DNA of 64,000 nt from Panopea generosa (GCA_029582155.1 CM055895.1:13575287-13639286), one strand, 5' to 3'. Shown: positions 35,887-47,400, numbered from the stretch's first letter. A program made the numbers and translations. Notes: a model not told the origin generated them from the sequence alone.

Positions 35887-36362
35887 GAGTTATGGAATAT
35901 CCGGCCGCATGTAAATCCTGCCCCGTTATTAATCCAGCCCCTGGATGAAACGTTCTTGGAATATCCAGCCCCATTTAGCATGGAAAATCCGGTCCCACAT
36001 TAATTTTAAAAATAATATTATTTATTAGTTGGTATTTCTAATGAAATATTGGAAAGTTATTAGATAGTTTGAAATGCACATATTAATTACTGCTGGATTG
36101 TTATTGAAATATTACTCATAACAGGAATTATATAGTGCATACAATAACCAATGACTGTTAATGAAAAGTAGCTTTTTTTTGGAATTAAACTTGTATGATT
36201 TATAATTCAATATAGTAATTTTTTAATTAATATAATCATAAACAATGAATATCATTATATACATCTGTCTCCCTCGTTCTATCTCTCAAGACGATACTTT
36301 TAAAAAGATAAATACAGGAAAAAATCAACACAGAAACAATATTAAAATTTATAAATATATAT

Positions 36363-36405
<43 letters not shown>

Positions 36406-37814
36406 CGGTTATAAGTTTGTCATTAATCATTACAATTTCTTGAAAAATGACAAGAAAAAAATGGATCGCCTATTATCAGGAAACAGTAACATGGTAGTAT
36501 GCAATTAATTTTAGTGAATAACAACGTCAACATCTTAACGGGATCAAATATTCCTGACATAAAGGAGTTTGCGTTCATTCAATATAATTGTTTTGTAATT
36601 GGAAATAATGTCACCACTGTATCCTGTTGATATCTATTGAGTGTGTCATCTTGAGTTAGGTTGGTTTGTAAAATAGCACGTATTTATGCAAACCTTTAAA
36701 TGCGTCTTTAGTTTTGAAAGATATTTTTAAATGATTAAAGTGCATTTTATTTTTTATATTTGTGGTAATCTGAGACAAAATTGTCAATCGTATTTGAATT
36801 TCCTTTTTCTGATATGATAGAAAAAATATCGGGTATTTTTCCATATCGTGTAGTATCATAATAGCTCTCTGTTCAATAGACATTTAGTTCAAAGTTCAGC
36901 AGACAGTCGCGTGATTTGGGTATGTAATGTTAACGATTCAAAATGCCATGAGACACAACTTAACTTTACTGTGCACATATTTGTAGTGTGTGCATGATCA
37001 TACGTTATTCAATAAGTGTTGTACGTTGAAAAACTAATTCAAAACGTGATGTTAATAACTAGCTATTTGATGAGATGATCGTGGACACAAAGAACAGAAT
37101 AAATTATATTTGATACGAGTATTTTAAAGGTGTGCAATTTAGATAGTGTATCTAAACTTCGTATTTAAAGTTTGTGTGCAATATCTCATGATGAAAATGT
37201 AGTTTTATGTTAAAATGATGTGTGTTTTTGTTAAAGGCAAATAGATTACTGTATTCATTATCAACGTAAATTAATACAACTATTCTTTATTTACACATGC
37301 ATAATTAAAAAAGTATTGATCTGCCATCATCTATAGTATGTTGAAAATGGTGGATATTTATCCCCTGGATAAATACCAACATATATGTTAAACAAAATGA
37401 ATCACGTTGTTACCTTTGTGTAGCCTGTTATTAATAAAAGTAAATGTTGTTGTTGTTGTTGTATAATATCTTACAAAATCAAAAGCAAATTGCTTCCAAT
37501 GTTACATTTCCACAGTTTCAATAATTGTGATGTATGAACAAACTGTTGATTTGTTTGTACAATGTGCGACACAAATTATCAAGTTTACCGTGTTTATGTG
37601 TATTTCATAAATATTTTAATGTAATCATATACATTTTATGTATGTATTGTTTATGATAAATAACCCTAATATGCTATAAAAATAAAAATGTGGGGCCATT
37701 GGACCATGTTAAATGGGGCCGGATTCTCCAGGGGCCGGATAATCTTGGGGCCGGATAATCTTGGCGCCTATCTCCATAGGCGTTTTGGAATGAAGCCGGA
37801 TTTTCCAGGTGCCA
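35887..37814. mobile_element. 1.9-kb non-autonomous DNA transposon inserted in the left arm
   Basis: Flanked by TTATAAT at 35880-35886 and 37815-37821. The other arm has a single TTATAAT (reverse complement, 41386-41392) at the equivalent place, so the empty site is known. The ends share an imperfect inverted repeat with TGGAAWATCCGGC (TGGAATATCCGGC left, TGGAAAATCCGGC right). Subterminal inverted motifs follow, such as ATCCGGCCCC and CCCCATTTARCATGG. There is no coding frame; it contains a (CT)18 tract. Confidence 0.85.
36366..36401. repeat. (CT)n microsatellite
   Basis: About 18 uninterrupted CT units. Confidence 0.95.
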
Positions 37815-37877
37815 TTATAATATCATAAGGTTATGTTGTTACAACAGATTAATATTTATCGCATACCACTTCAATAT

Positions 37878-39034
37878 GAGTGTATGTCAAAATACCCACG
37901 GTCAAAATACCCACACCTCAAAAATGGCAAAGTAGTCAAAATACCCACAGCAGAATTTTCAGGGTATTCAAAATACCCACAGCAGAATTTTCAGGGTATT
38001 CAAAATACCCACAGTAGAATTTACAGGGTATTCAAAATACCCACAGTAGAATTTACAGGGTAGTCAAAATACCCACCCTGGGTTGTCACAAGTCCAAAAT
38101 TAATAGGATTGTTAAAAACACACTCACTGAAAAATAAAGCCATTTACCAAGTTTTTTACCAAACTGATAAAAGTTTGTTATTATAATACCCTTACTCAGT
38201 TTGTCAAACTGTGAATTTATTGATTGTTTTGGGTCACTTTTAGCACTTTTACCATTGTCATTAGGTGACAGAAAATATGTTGAGAAAGGGAAAGGTAAGT
38301 CACCCAAATAGGATTAGTGCAGATTGTGATGCTTTCACCATTTTAATTGAATGGATATTTGTACAATCAAACCTGTATAAAGCGGTCACTTAAGAAAGGT
38401 GATCACTTAATATTGTTCGAAAGTAATGCACAAAGCTCTCAAAAGGGCTTTCTGCATTGACAGGAATGATCGTAGTATTCATACAGTTAAGATAATGATC
38501 AGAAATCAATTAATTATTATCTGTACAATTATTGAAATGAAAGATAAGTAAAGCAAAGAGCAAGATTAACTAATTGACAGTGACAAACAAAGTAATTATC
38601 AGAAAAAGATCAAAAGCTTCAAATTAATTGATATACTTAATTACCCACTTTACTCCAATTTAACATTTAATTTACCCTTTTTATAAGAAGATAAAGTAAT
38701 TATTAGAAAAGATCATAAGCTTAAAATTAAATGATTGACTGAATTACCCACCTTATTCCAATTCTTCAAAGGAAAGTTGCAATAAATAGTTTTTTGTAGT
38801 GATTGATATGGAAAATAGTGTAGACCTGGTATCCATGACTGTGTGTATTTTGACTACCCTGTTAATTCTACTGTGGGTATTTTGAATACCCTGTTAATTC
38901 TACTGTGGGTATTTTGAATACCCTGTAAATTCTACTGTGGGTATTTTGAATACCCTGAAAAATCTGCTGTGGGTATTTTGACTACTTTGCCATTTTTGAG
39001 GTGTGGGTATTTTGACCGTGGGTATTTTGAGTGG
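37878..39034. mobile_element. 1.16-kb foldback element with tandem-repeat termini and 14-bp target duplication
   Basis: Flanked by TACCACTTCAATAT at 37864-37877 and 39035-39048. The partner arm has one copy (reverse complement, 41329-41342). The termini are about 200-bp inverted repeats starting TCAAAATACCCACGGTCAA. They are made largely of 32-bp direct subrepeats (AATACCCACAGCAGAATTTT plus CAGGGTATTCAA), each holding a small GGGTATT/AATACCC palindrome. The centre is AT-rich and non-coding, with an internal duplication (38590-38665 resembles 38690-38765). The layout recalls Foldback-type elements; the superfamily is not determined. Confidence 0.85.
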
Positions 39035-39048
39035 TACCACTTCAATAT

Positions 39049-39700
39049 ACGAGAGGATTTATTTTTGAAAAATTAAACTTAAAACTGCACGTAAGTTAAA
39101 AAAAATATTAAGTTGTTTAAAGAATTATCGCCAAAACATTTCATTAATAAAGCCAACGCATAATTGAGAAATACACAATTTTGAAAACCGCTAACATTTT
39201 CCCTCCCGTTCATTTATTTGTTTATAAAATTTGAATTTGTTATCAATTTATCTGAATATCTATGTTAAATCAAATAGCTAATTTAACAAAAAATAACAAA
39301 CAAAATTTGTGTTGAAATATAATTACTCAACTACATCCTAGCAAATTATATAATTACCCCCAATAAAAGTTTCGCCTCCGGGCAGGGGTAGTCGTAAATT
39401 AATGTCATAAATAAACACTGGCTTATTCCATTGTTTGAGATTTGAAAAACAGACAGGCGGGGGAAAGGGCTCTGTTTTTGTTGTTGTACATGACTATTAG
39501 ATTTACATATTACTTTACTGATCTTAGGAAAACGTTTAAATTCAATATAGTGTAATATCTATAAACATTTGATATCGGTTTAGCATAACTAACTTGTATT
39601 GAGTTAATTACACCAGATACATTATACATCTTAGTATGTCTCTGATTACACGATATCAATGCGATGACTATAAAACAAACATAAAAATACACAAAATATA
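39049..39700. repeat. inner left arm of the palindrome
   Basis: Reverse complement of about 40690-41328. Landmarks are CGCCTCCGGGCAGGGGTAGT, CAAACAATGGAATAAG-type sequence and the GATATCAATGCGATG segment. The left copy has about 37 extra bases near 39625. The right copy has a C-rich segment where the left has GGCGGGGGAAAGGG. Confidence 0.88.
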
Positions 39701-40689
39701 TTTTGATATAGAAAATATGATAATTGCATCTTGCTTCCATTTTGATTTGAAAATGAGACAAAATGTAATTCTGATTTATTTTCTGTATGTTCAATAGAGC
39801 GTACTATTGAACCCAATACAGTATATTACAGTACCCAATTAAATACAGCATGTATGTCGCTATATCAGCCGGCAGATATTGGTCAGTGCAGACATGTTTA
39901 TATACACATGGTGATATTGCAAGTTATGTGTAGTTTAAAGTGTTGTTTTTATTTATGTATTTTACTTATATTCTAAAGAATAGATTTATATTAATTTCAT
40001 ATTTTAACTAAAGAACCTTCAAAAAACTTCCAATTCAAGTACATTTCTTTTGTAAACCAAAACATTATTTAATGGTGTAATTCTTTCGCACACATATACG
40101 TTTTAATGTCTTTGTTATGAAATAATTCAGTGGACATAGAAAGAAAATCAATAAAGATCAAAACCAGTGACTAAATAACAACAATACTTTACGCGAGGCA
40201 TATTAATTGAACGAAGAGATTTGATAATGTAATTGGTTGATAAGTATGTTAATACAGCATAATTAGCATATCATTGTTTTGAATTACTCAATTTAATGAT
40301 CTTTTTAAGATAATTTTAAAAATGCGCAATAGCGCTCTTTTTCTTCTTCAGCTTTTAATTCAAAACTTGGTTGATTGCAGCTTTTGGTATAAAGATAAGC
40401 AATATTTTACAAAGAACTTTATCGTGTAAAATAATTGTGCATTACATTAATATGCATAAGAATGAATGAATGAATCAATCAATCTTATAATTCTTTTAAT
40501 ATGGCTTTGTACAAGTTTAAACGTTCATATAGCTGTTTTGTTATATGGCGTGTATATAGCTTAGACAAAAATAAAGATAATAACTATGCAATGAATGGTG
40601 TTTTGCAGAACGAAAATAAAATTATTTAAAGAAATATAAAGGTACTGAGATTACTTCGTTAAGTTTAGTAATCCGAAATAGATATTCTA
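39701..40689. other. central spacer of the palindrome; no gene seen
   Basis: About 1 kb of AT-rich DNA with no open frame above background. Confidence 0.6.
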
Positions 40690-42373
40690 ACTGCAAACAT
40701 GTTTTATTTTGTGTATTATTATGTTTGTTTTATAGACATCGCATTGATATCGTGTAATTAACTGAATACAAGTTCGTTATGATAAACCAATATAAAATGT
40801 TTATAAATATTACAGCATATTGAATTTAAACGTTTATCTAAGATCAGTAAAGTAATATGTAAATCTCATTATCCTTGTACAAAAAAAACAGAGACCCCCC
40901 GCCCCGCACCTGTCTGTTTTTCAAATCTCAAACAATGGAATAAGCCAGCGTTTTTTATGACCTTAATTACCGACTACCCCTGCCCGGAGGCGAAACTTGT
41001 AATTTTATTGGGTGGTAATAATATAATTTGTTAGGATGTAGTTGAGTAATTATATTTCAACACCAGTTTGACATCACACTTTTTTTTTTAAATTAGCTAT
41101 TTGATTTAACATAGATATTCAGATAAATTGATAACAAATTCAAATTTTATAAACAGATAATAGAACGGGAGGAAAAATGTTAGCGGTTTTCTAATGTATG
41201 TATTTCTCAATTATGCGATGACATTATTAATTAAATGTATTGGTAATAATTCTTTAAACAACTTAATATTTTTCTTAACTTACCTACAGTTTTAAGTTGT
41301 TTTTTTTTTAAAAAAAAGATCCTCTCGTATATTGAAGTGGTATGCAAAACATTTTAATCTGTTGTAACATTATAATCAATAAGATATTATAACACGAGGT
41401 TCTTAAAAGAAGTTGTTAAAAAAGAATCATGGTCAAATACCGTTTAAGGCTTTATTAAAAACGCTGATATACAGATGTCCGTTTCAAACAAAATTTTATA
41501 ATTATATAATTACATAACCGTTAGAAACAACAACATAAAGTTTAAAACATCATTTGAATATCAGTGCACTTGTCCCGTTAACTCAGAAAGAAATGAGTCT
41601 GACTATCAACCCTCGGGTCGTGAATTCGAATCCCCACTCGGCACTATTCTCTGTGAATAGTGAAGCGCTTAGTCCAGTGATAAAGCACCGAACCCATGAT
41701 CGGAGGGTCGTGGATTCGATCCTCTGCTACGGCTATGTGTGGTGTCCTTGAGCAAGACACCTTTTCCGCATATACTTAGTACTGGTCATACCAATGAAGA
41801 CTTCGAGTGTGATTTGCCTAAATTGTAAGAACTTGTTTCACAATCGAAGAAAAATAAATAAGTTTAAAAAATAAAGACATTATGTCTCATTGTCATTATG
41901 TCTCTTTTACAAGTTTATATAATCGATTAACCGTAATAATTTTATTTATTTATAGTAACACAAAATAATCAATCTTTATCTATAATAAAATAAACTATAT
42001 CAAAGTATATCATAATTTGTAAAAAAAATCATTACAATGTAAAATCCTTAATCTATGTTATATTTTTACACATTAAACTTTATCTAATGGTTTTATCGTT
42101 TAAGTCAAATTCAATAATTTCTTTTTTATAGTACACATCGAAATCACCAAAACGTCCTTATCAAAACAAGGACATATATAAGACCTTGTCAAATTGTACC
42201 CGAGGGCATATATAACACGTCACGCATACTTAGTTTTAGTGTCAGAGCGGAACGATACCTGTATGTTTTATCGCGGTCTAAGGGAAGTAATTGGATTCAT
42301 CTCCACTATCATCAAACTGCAAAGGGGCAGTTATCGGATAACTCTGGAGAAATGTCTGAAATAGTCCAGTATG
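40690..42373. repeat. right arm of the palindrome (uninterrupted)
   Basis: Carries the empty sites for both insertions found in the left arm, and a SINE in the orientation opposite to the left-arm copy. Ends at GTCCAGTATG (42373). Confidence 0.9.
41625..41870 (+). mobile_element. SINE copy in the right palindrome arm
   Basis: Tandem tRNA-like parts: a first B-box-like GTGAATTCGAATCCCCACTC, then a second head (GCGCTTAGTCCAGTGATAAA, B box GTGGATTCGATCCTC). The shared body follows, through TTAGTACTGGTCATACC, CACAATCGAAG and an AAATAAATAAG tail. It is the most complete copy of this SINE in the window. Confidence 0.8.
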
Positions 42374-42486
42374 ATGCGGAAAAAGTGTCTTGCTCAAGGA
42401 CACCACACATAGCCGTAGCGGAGGATCGAACTCACGACCCTCCGATCGTGGATCCGATGCTTTACCGCTGGACCAAGCGCTCCATA
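42374..42486 (-). mobile_element. SINE abutting the palindrome's right end
   Basis: The minus strand begins GGAGCGCTTGGTCCAGCGGT, has B box GTGAGTTCGATCCTC and runs through CTTGAGCAAGACAC to TTCCGCAT. There it stops exactly at the palindrome edge, so its 3' body is missing. Confidence 0.8.
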
Positions 42487-42491
42487 TCTCT

Positions 42492-42504
42492 ATGGGTTAT
42501 AGAC
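42492..42504. repeat. 13-bp flanking direct repeat, right
   Basis: TATGGGTTATAGA, same orientation as 34972-34984. Confidence 0.5.
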
Positions 42505-44985
42505 AAATAAGAAAAGAAAACATTCTTCTGTTTTATGATATATATTTTGTAATTTGTAATATTTTATTACCCGCACTCCACTCCCACATAAACAGAATAA
42601 ATTTGATTAAATCAACTTGTTTAAATGTTTGCTTTCAGACGCATATTTTCTTGTATATGCGCACAGAGCAGGGATTAGTGAAGTATTTGCAAAAGTAAAC
42701 ACTCACAAGTCAATTAAAGTATGGGCGTCGAAAAATAAAAATATAAACGTTACCTATCCAAGTACTCTGTTTCTCTTTAGACTAAAACGGATGTGCGTGT
42801 ATTCAACACCGCGTATATTGGTGGAAAGGACATGTGAATGCATACAACAGTTTAGTGTTCTTGTAAACCGTTGATACTAAAGTCTGTACATGAATATCCA
42901 GATATGTCTGCCATTTATAGTGGGGTGTGATCAAATACAATAATATTCAGCAGCTTTCATTATTTTAAGTAATGTCCGTCTGAACAACATTGGGTGATAA
43001 GCTACGACTGTTTGGGTATTTATTGCTAAGTTTTCAACTAATTGATATCGTATATATCGGCCACACAATTTTTAATGATTCTAATTACTTATTGACAGTA
43101 TATTAAATTGTTGTTGAAATGGGAATTATCATAAGCTAACAGTAAAACAAGTTTCTTATATTGTGAATGCCTAATGATGATTTAAATAATAAATAACGTA
43201 TGTATCATTCAATTTCTAACCAAAGAACCGTGCTTGAAGCATTGCATTACTCAACCCACAGATCCTTGACGAAGCTATTGCAATATTTTTTTCAGTTGCA
43301 ATATGGATTGATACCAATTTGGAGCTAATAGGTGTATCGTTGACCATTATGCATTAGTAATATACAAGATTATTTTCAATAGCCCCGTACGCATCAATGA
43401 TTTGACATCGGCTTAACGTTGTACATAAGTTAATATGGTAAAAACAAATTATTGTGCACTATTGGCGCATGTAGTTATCTTTTGAAAATTAAGTTTTGCT
43501 CTTTTACTATACGTTCAACGGTTATGATAAAAGATTACCAGAGATTTATGAACACACGCTTAACTTTCGGCATTGAAGTATATAAACCTGACGTAGATAT
43601 TATCATTAACTGATGAGCTCCTTAAAGTGTTTTAGGATATATTGACAGGAGGTAGGAATGGGTGGCCGTACTGGACAACATTATGTAGATCTCATAATAC
43701 ACTTAGAAAAGATCACTAATGAAAACGGTAGTAGACGATAAAAAAAATGAAAATAACGGATATTCCAAAGTCGAAGCAACGCAGAGAAAGACAATTTCAT
43801 GTGTGTGGCTGCATTATTTGCGAAAGGAAATGTAAGTGTGCAGGCAGCATTTAGTTTAAACACTATTTTGTTCATAGTAAACATGGTAGTCATACATTCA
43901 ATTACAAGTGAAAAAGATTCATAAGAAAGCTGTGCTGTCTTATTATCCGTTTTCTACTTAGTTTAAACATATTTTATTTCATTATCTATATGTTGCAATA
44001 CAATAACATGTAATATTTTATAAGCTATAAGAATGATATACAGATAGAAAATCGATTGGACTGAAAGCATGCTTATGTAAATCCGCTCCATAATTTTCTA
44101 CTTATAAAGTACAAGCAATATTTCTGCTACAGACATAATATTTATTAAACTTTAATAGTGATGAATTTTGTCATTTTTATGTCAAAACACAAACACAAGT
44201 ATTGGTTTGTCTAATTTGAATACACACTGTGACAGGAAATGTTACTTTTTTCGGAAAATAATGCATAATAAGTATTGTCTTTCCAATTTACCGCGTAGAA
44301 CTTCCATCACAGTGTTTCTATTCAAATCGCTATGACGCTTGAACGGTGCGCGTCACGTGATAACTGTCAAAAACGATTTGAAAGTAGGATTGTGTGTAAA
44401 AACTAAGTTATTTAAGTGTTAAATGTGCGGTTTTGTGGATATTTTTACGTTATGGACACATATAAAGTGTTTTTTTAACAACCGGTAAGAGTTTTTGCTA
44501 ATGATATTACATACTTTAATCAATATGAGTGTTTTGGCTTCCGCACTGAAATCGGTGCGGAAAATCCACCCATAAAAAAGCGAATGGAGTATGCACGTAG
44601 AGGACGATCAAATAAAAAAATATAAAAATCGTTCGAAAACGTGCTTTGATATGCAATACTATCGAGCATGCAATTTTCCATGTGCTCTCATGTGCGAATA
44701 ATAAATATCAAAATTTAAGTAATTATTACATATTTTTTCTTAAAATCAAATCGACAGTTATATTTAAGAATCATTAGTTAATGTATTTGTGGTACTGACA
44801 TTTATCAATTATCATTTATTTTTAATATTTTTAAACATTATTGTGTGATAAATAAATAACAATTCTCACCATATAATTATCCAAGGAAAAGTAACTCTTA
44901 ATACTCCTTGTTCTCCACTCATCATAGTTACCCCCTCTTTCAAAATAAGTGGGCTTACATAGAAACTTCGATTCACGTATAGCCT
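42505..44985. other. no gene seen
   Basis: AT-rich intergenic DNA. No splice-framed exon or known repeat is recognised. Confidence 0.4.
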
Positions 44986-45039
44986 TATTATATCTATGTA
45001 CATGCAGGTATTGATATTGATAAATGACTCGATATCTAT
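44986..45039. repeat. satellite units left of the transposon
   Basis: One to two diverged units (TATCTATGTACATGCAGGTA, then ATTGATATTGATAAATGACT) belong to the array that resumes at 48250. They end in TCTAT, the target duplication. Confidence 0.8.
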
Positions 45040-45555
45040 CAGGGGGGGGGGGGGGGGGGCGAACGTATTTTGAGCGTATTCGTTCTTAGGCGGTAAAAAT
45101 GAGCGGACGCGTAAAAATGGCGGATTTTTTGTTTGTAAAAGTTACGTCAAGGCACAGAAAAACACGGTAATTTATTTTATACTCACTATTTTTCTTAATG
45201 CATACTCCCAAGATGTAACTAAGTAAAATGTCTTCCATCGGTAGTTCATTTCTACCTTGCAGCTATCACCACAAAAGACGCAATTCGAGAAAACCGAGAG
45301 TGTTTACATGTACTGAAATCCATATTCAATAATTGGTACCTACTTTTGGACATTTTCTATGATATTACGCTGTGTTTTCATGAATTTTACTGTCAGTACT
45401 GTACAGCACCACCAATTATTTCAAAATTACATTTGATTCGTCCGTTTGAAATTCATATGTGTACGACAATATATAAGGGTTTTCGTCAACTGTATGCCAT
45501 AATTGAATGGATGCGTTTGTTCTCAGTAGGGAAAATACAAATATAGATATTGTCA
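45040..45555 (+). repeat. left terminal inverted repeat
   Basis: Starts CAG followed by a poly(G) run (45042-45059), then CGAACGTATTTTGAGCG. Pairs with 47730-48249. Confidence 0.9.
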
Positions 45556-45681
45556 GTTACACAGCGTACATTAAAAAAAACAAGACTGTATATTTGTGAA
45601 GTCATAACAATTGAGGTGCTTCATTGAATAAAAAATATTATTAGTGTGTCATTTATCATGAGTTTTCCTTTCCAGGTAAAA

Positions 45682-46221
45682 ATGCCTTACAGAAAAAAAA
45701 GCAACCCTTTCCTTATATCAGCGGTGCAAACCGCAGAAGCGGAAATTTCACCCTCACCTAGTGCAATGTCACCAAGAACATCAAAAATAAAATTTGATTC
45801 TCCTTTATCATCTATAAAGAAAAGACATAGGCATGAACAGTTACTGGCAGCATACACATCTTCAGAACATTTTCTTCAAGATACTTATAGCACATTCTCT
45901 GCTGGAGTATACATTGACAAAAAAAGAATGAAAACTTCAATAAATTCACCTTTACAAATTAGTTAGCGTAGATTAAACTTTGCAGATGGGTTACATGATA
46001 CAGATATCAACATCGGTACTGTAAAGAACGACGATATTGATGAAACGATCACTATTTTCAAAAGCAATGCTTCCAATGGGCGTTTCTCTACCGAAAACGT
46101 TGGGCATAAAATGTTTAAAGACTCATTCAGATGGTATTCTTCTGAAAACACATCTGGCATGAGGTACTTCGATGAAACTAAAGAGTCCTTCTGGACCGGG
46201 CACAGCCAGTTTTTGCGATAA
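45682..46221 (+). pseudogene. transposon-borne ORF, N-terminal part (unknown protein)
   Basis: The frame opens at ATG 45682, six bases after a good acceptor, TTTTCCTTTCCAG. It begins M-P-Y-R-K-K-S and has a basic, serine-rich N terminus with a K-K-R-H-R-H-E patch. It is broken by an in-frame TAG at 45964-45966 and then continues in the same frame to a TAA at 46219. Near the end is a D-E-T-K-E-S-F-W-T-G-H-S-Q-F motif. I recall similar F-W-x-x-G-x-x-L-F motifs in unnamed proteins of invertebrate genomes. No function can be given. Confidence 0.6.
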
Positions 46222-46560
46222 TTGAGAGGATTTGCTCACAAGGGAGCAATAGCTCAACATCTAACAGAGAGAGGAAGATAGCTCGATCAATTTCCCGGTT
46301 CCATCAGACAGAAGTTTACAAGAATTTAAACTACAAGAAGAATTTAAAAGTTTTTCTCCAGGAATAATGTCTGCGAATATTGCTTTGTATTCTAAAACTA
46401 GTAATAATGCTCGATGGAATAAAGAGTTAACCTGAAAGTGCAGGAGTAAAGCTACTTGAACAAAAATTCGAATCGAACTATTCTGTAATGAAAGGCATAT
46501 GACAGTAGATAGAATGAAAGAGTAAATCTAATTGAACAATTAGAAAAAATACAGAATTAT

Positions 46561-46956
46561 GACTCACGCATTAAAGATATTCATAACGTACTTGTAAGTA
46601 CCATCGCCGTTATCAGGAGCCTCGGAGAAACGATAATGGCTCAAAGGAAAGTTCAAGCTAAAAAGAGAATGTACTTCCAAACGCTAGAGAGAAAATTTCT
46701 AGGTACCAACGATTCAAAATTCAAATTTGCCATGAATAAAGTAAAAACGTCACAGTATCAATTAAATATTTGTGTAAACGATATTCTGTCTGTCAATGGC
46801 GTAGTTGTCTTCACGCCACAACGCCTGTGCTTGCAAATAGTTTTGCGAATGCATCATTGTATTCATAAGAATGCAGTAAATACATCCTGTAAATACATGC
46901 CCCCAGACCATAATATCTCCTGGAAATGCCCTAAGAACGCAGGGAATGCATCCTGA
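46561..46956 (+). pseudogene. transposon-borne ORF, middle part
   Basis: An open stretch in the same frame as 45682-46221, with K-K-R-M-Y-F-Q-T-L-E-R-K-F and S-Q-Y-Q-L-N-I-C-V-N-D-I. It is probably a later segment of the same decayed protein. It runs into a duplicated ~52-bp sequence (46913-46967 resembles 46999-47050). Confidence 0.5.
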
Positions 46957-47264
46957 AAGTCTTTTTCTTTAGGTGGGTATATTTTTTGCTGACCATATCT
47001 CCTGGAAACGCCCCCAGAACGCAGGGAATACATCCTGAAAGTCTTTTTTCAGAACCTTCTAGAATATGGTGTGCTTGCACATCATTTAAAGGTCAGCTAC
47101 GCCACTGTCTGTAATCGACAGCTTATCACTATTTGGCTCAGATGAATGAAGTTGAGCCGTTATTTAAACAAGTTGTTTGCGATTTAACCAAACAACAAAA
47201 CTATACATAATTTAAACACCCAGACGAAGTAAGATAAGCATGTAGCATACCAGATGATTCTACA

Positions 47265-47400
47265 GTGCCATGTAATGTCCTGAAACAAAAAACACCAGAG
47301 TGGTTCTCGTTACGTTAGGATGTGAAAGTCACGGGCAGCGTTGCTCATAACGCATTAGGTATTGATTTGTTAGCTTCAAAAAGAGAATTGAAACCTCAAA
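47265..47400 (+). pseudogene. YqaJ-like nuclease N-terminal motif, decayed
   Basis: The frame reads K-T-P-E-W-F-S-L-R, then a TAG, then D-V-K-V-T-G-S-V-A-H-N-A-L-G. This is the P-E-W-x-x-x-R...V-T-G-S-x-x-x-x-x-L-G signature at the start of YqaJ/lambda-exonuclease-type domains. The catalytic part that should follow was not found before the right TIR. The nearby frames are closed by stops, so it is non-functional. Confidence 0.6.

Larger units (their letters stand above)
34985..42491. mobile_element. large foldback (palindromic) element with nested insertions
   Basis: Sequence from 34992 rightward is matched, at roughly 90% by eye, by the reverse complement running leftward from 42373. Right arm: about 40690-42373, uninterrupted. 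Left arm: 34992-35886, 37815-37877 and 39049 to about 39700, split by two insertions (35887-37814 and 37878-39034). The central spacer (39700-40690) is AT-rich and non-coding. Outer ends read CATACTGGACTATTTCAGAC. A SINE copy sits symmetrically in both arms, so it was there before the arms became paired. No transposase is present, so it is non-autonomous or a foldback duplication. Confidence 0.85.

Noticed and set aside
34985..42491. Assembly artefact (haplotype joined head-to-head) as the cause of the palindrome
   Set aside because: The arms differ by about 10% by eye, carry different insertions with target duplications, and are separated by a unique 1-kb spacer. This favours a real, old inverted repeat, though long-read proof is lacking.
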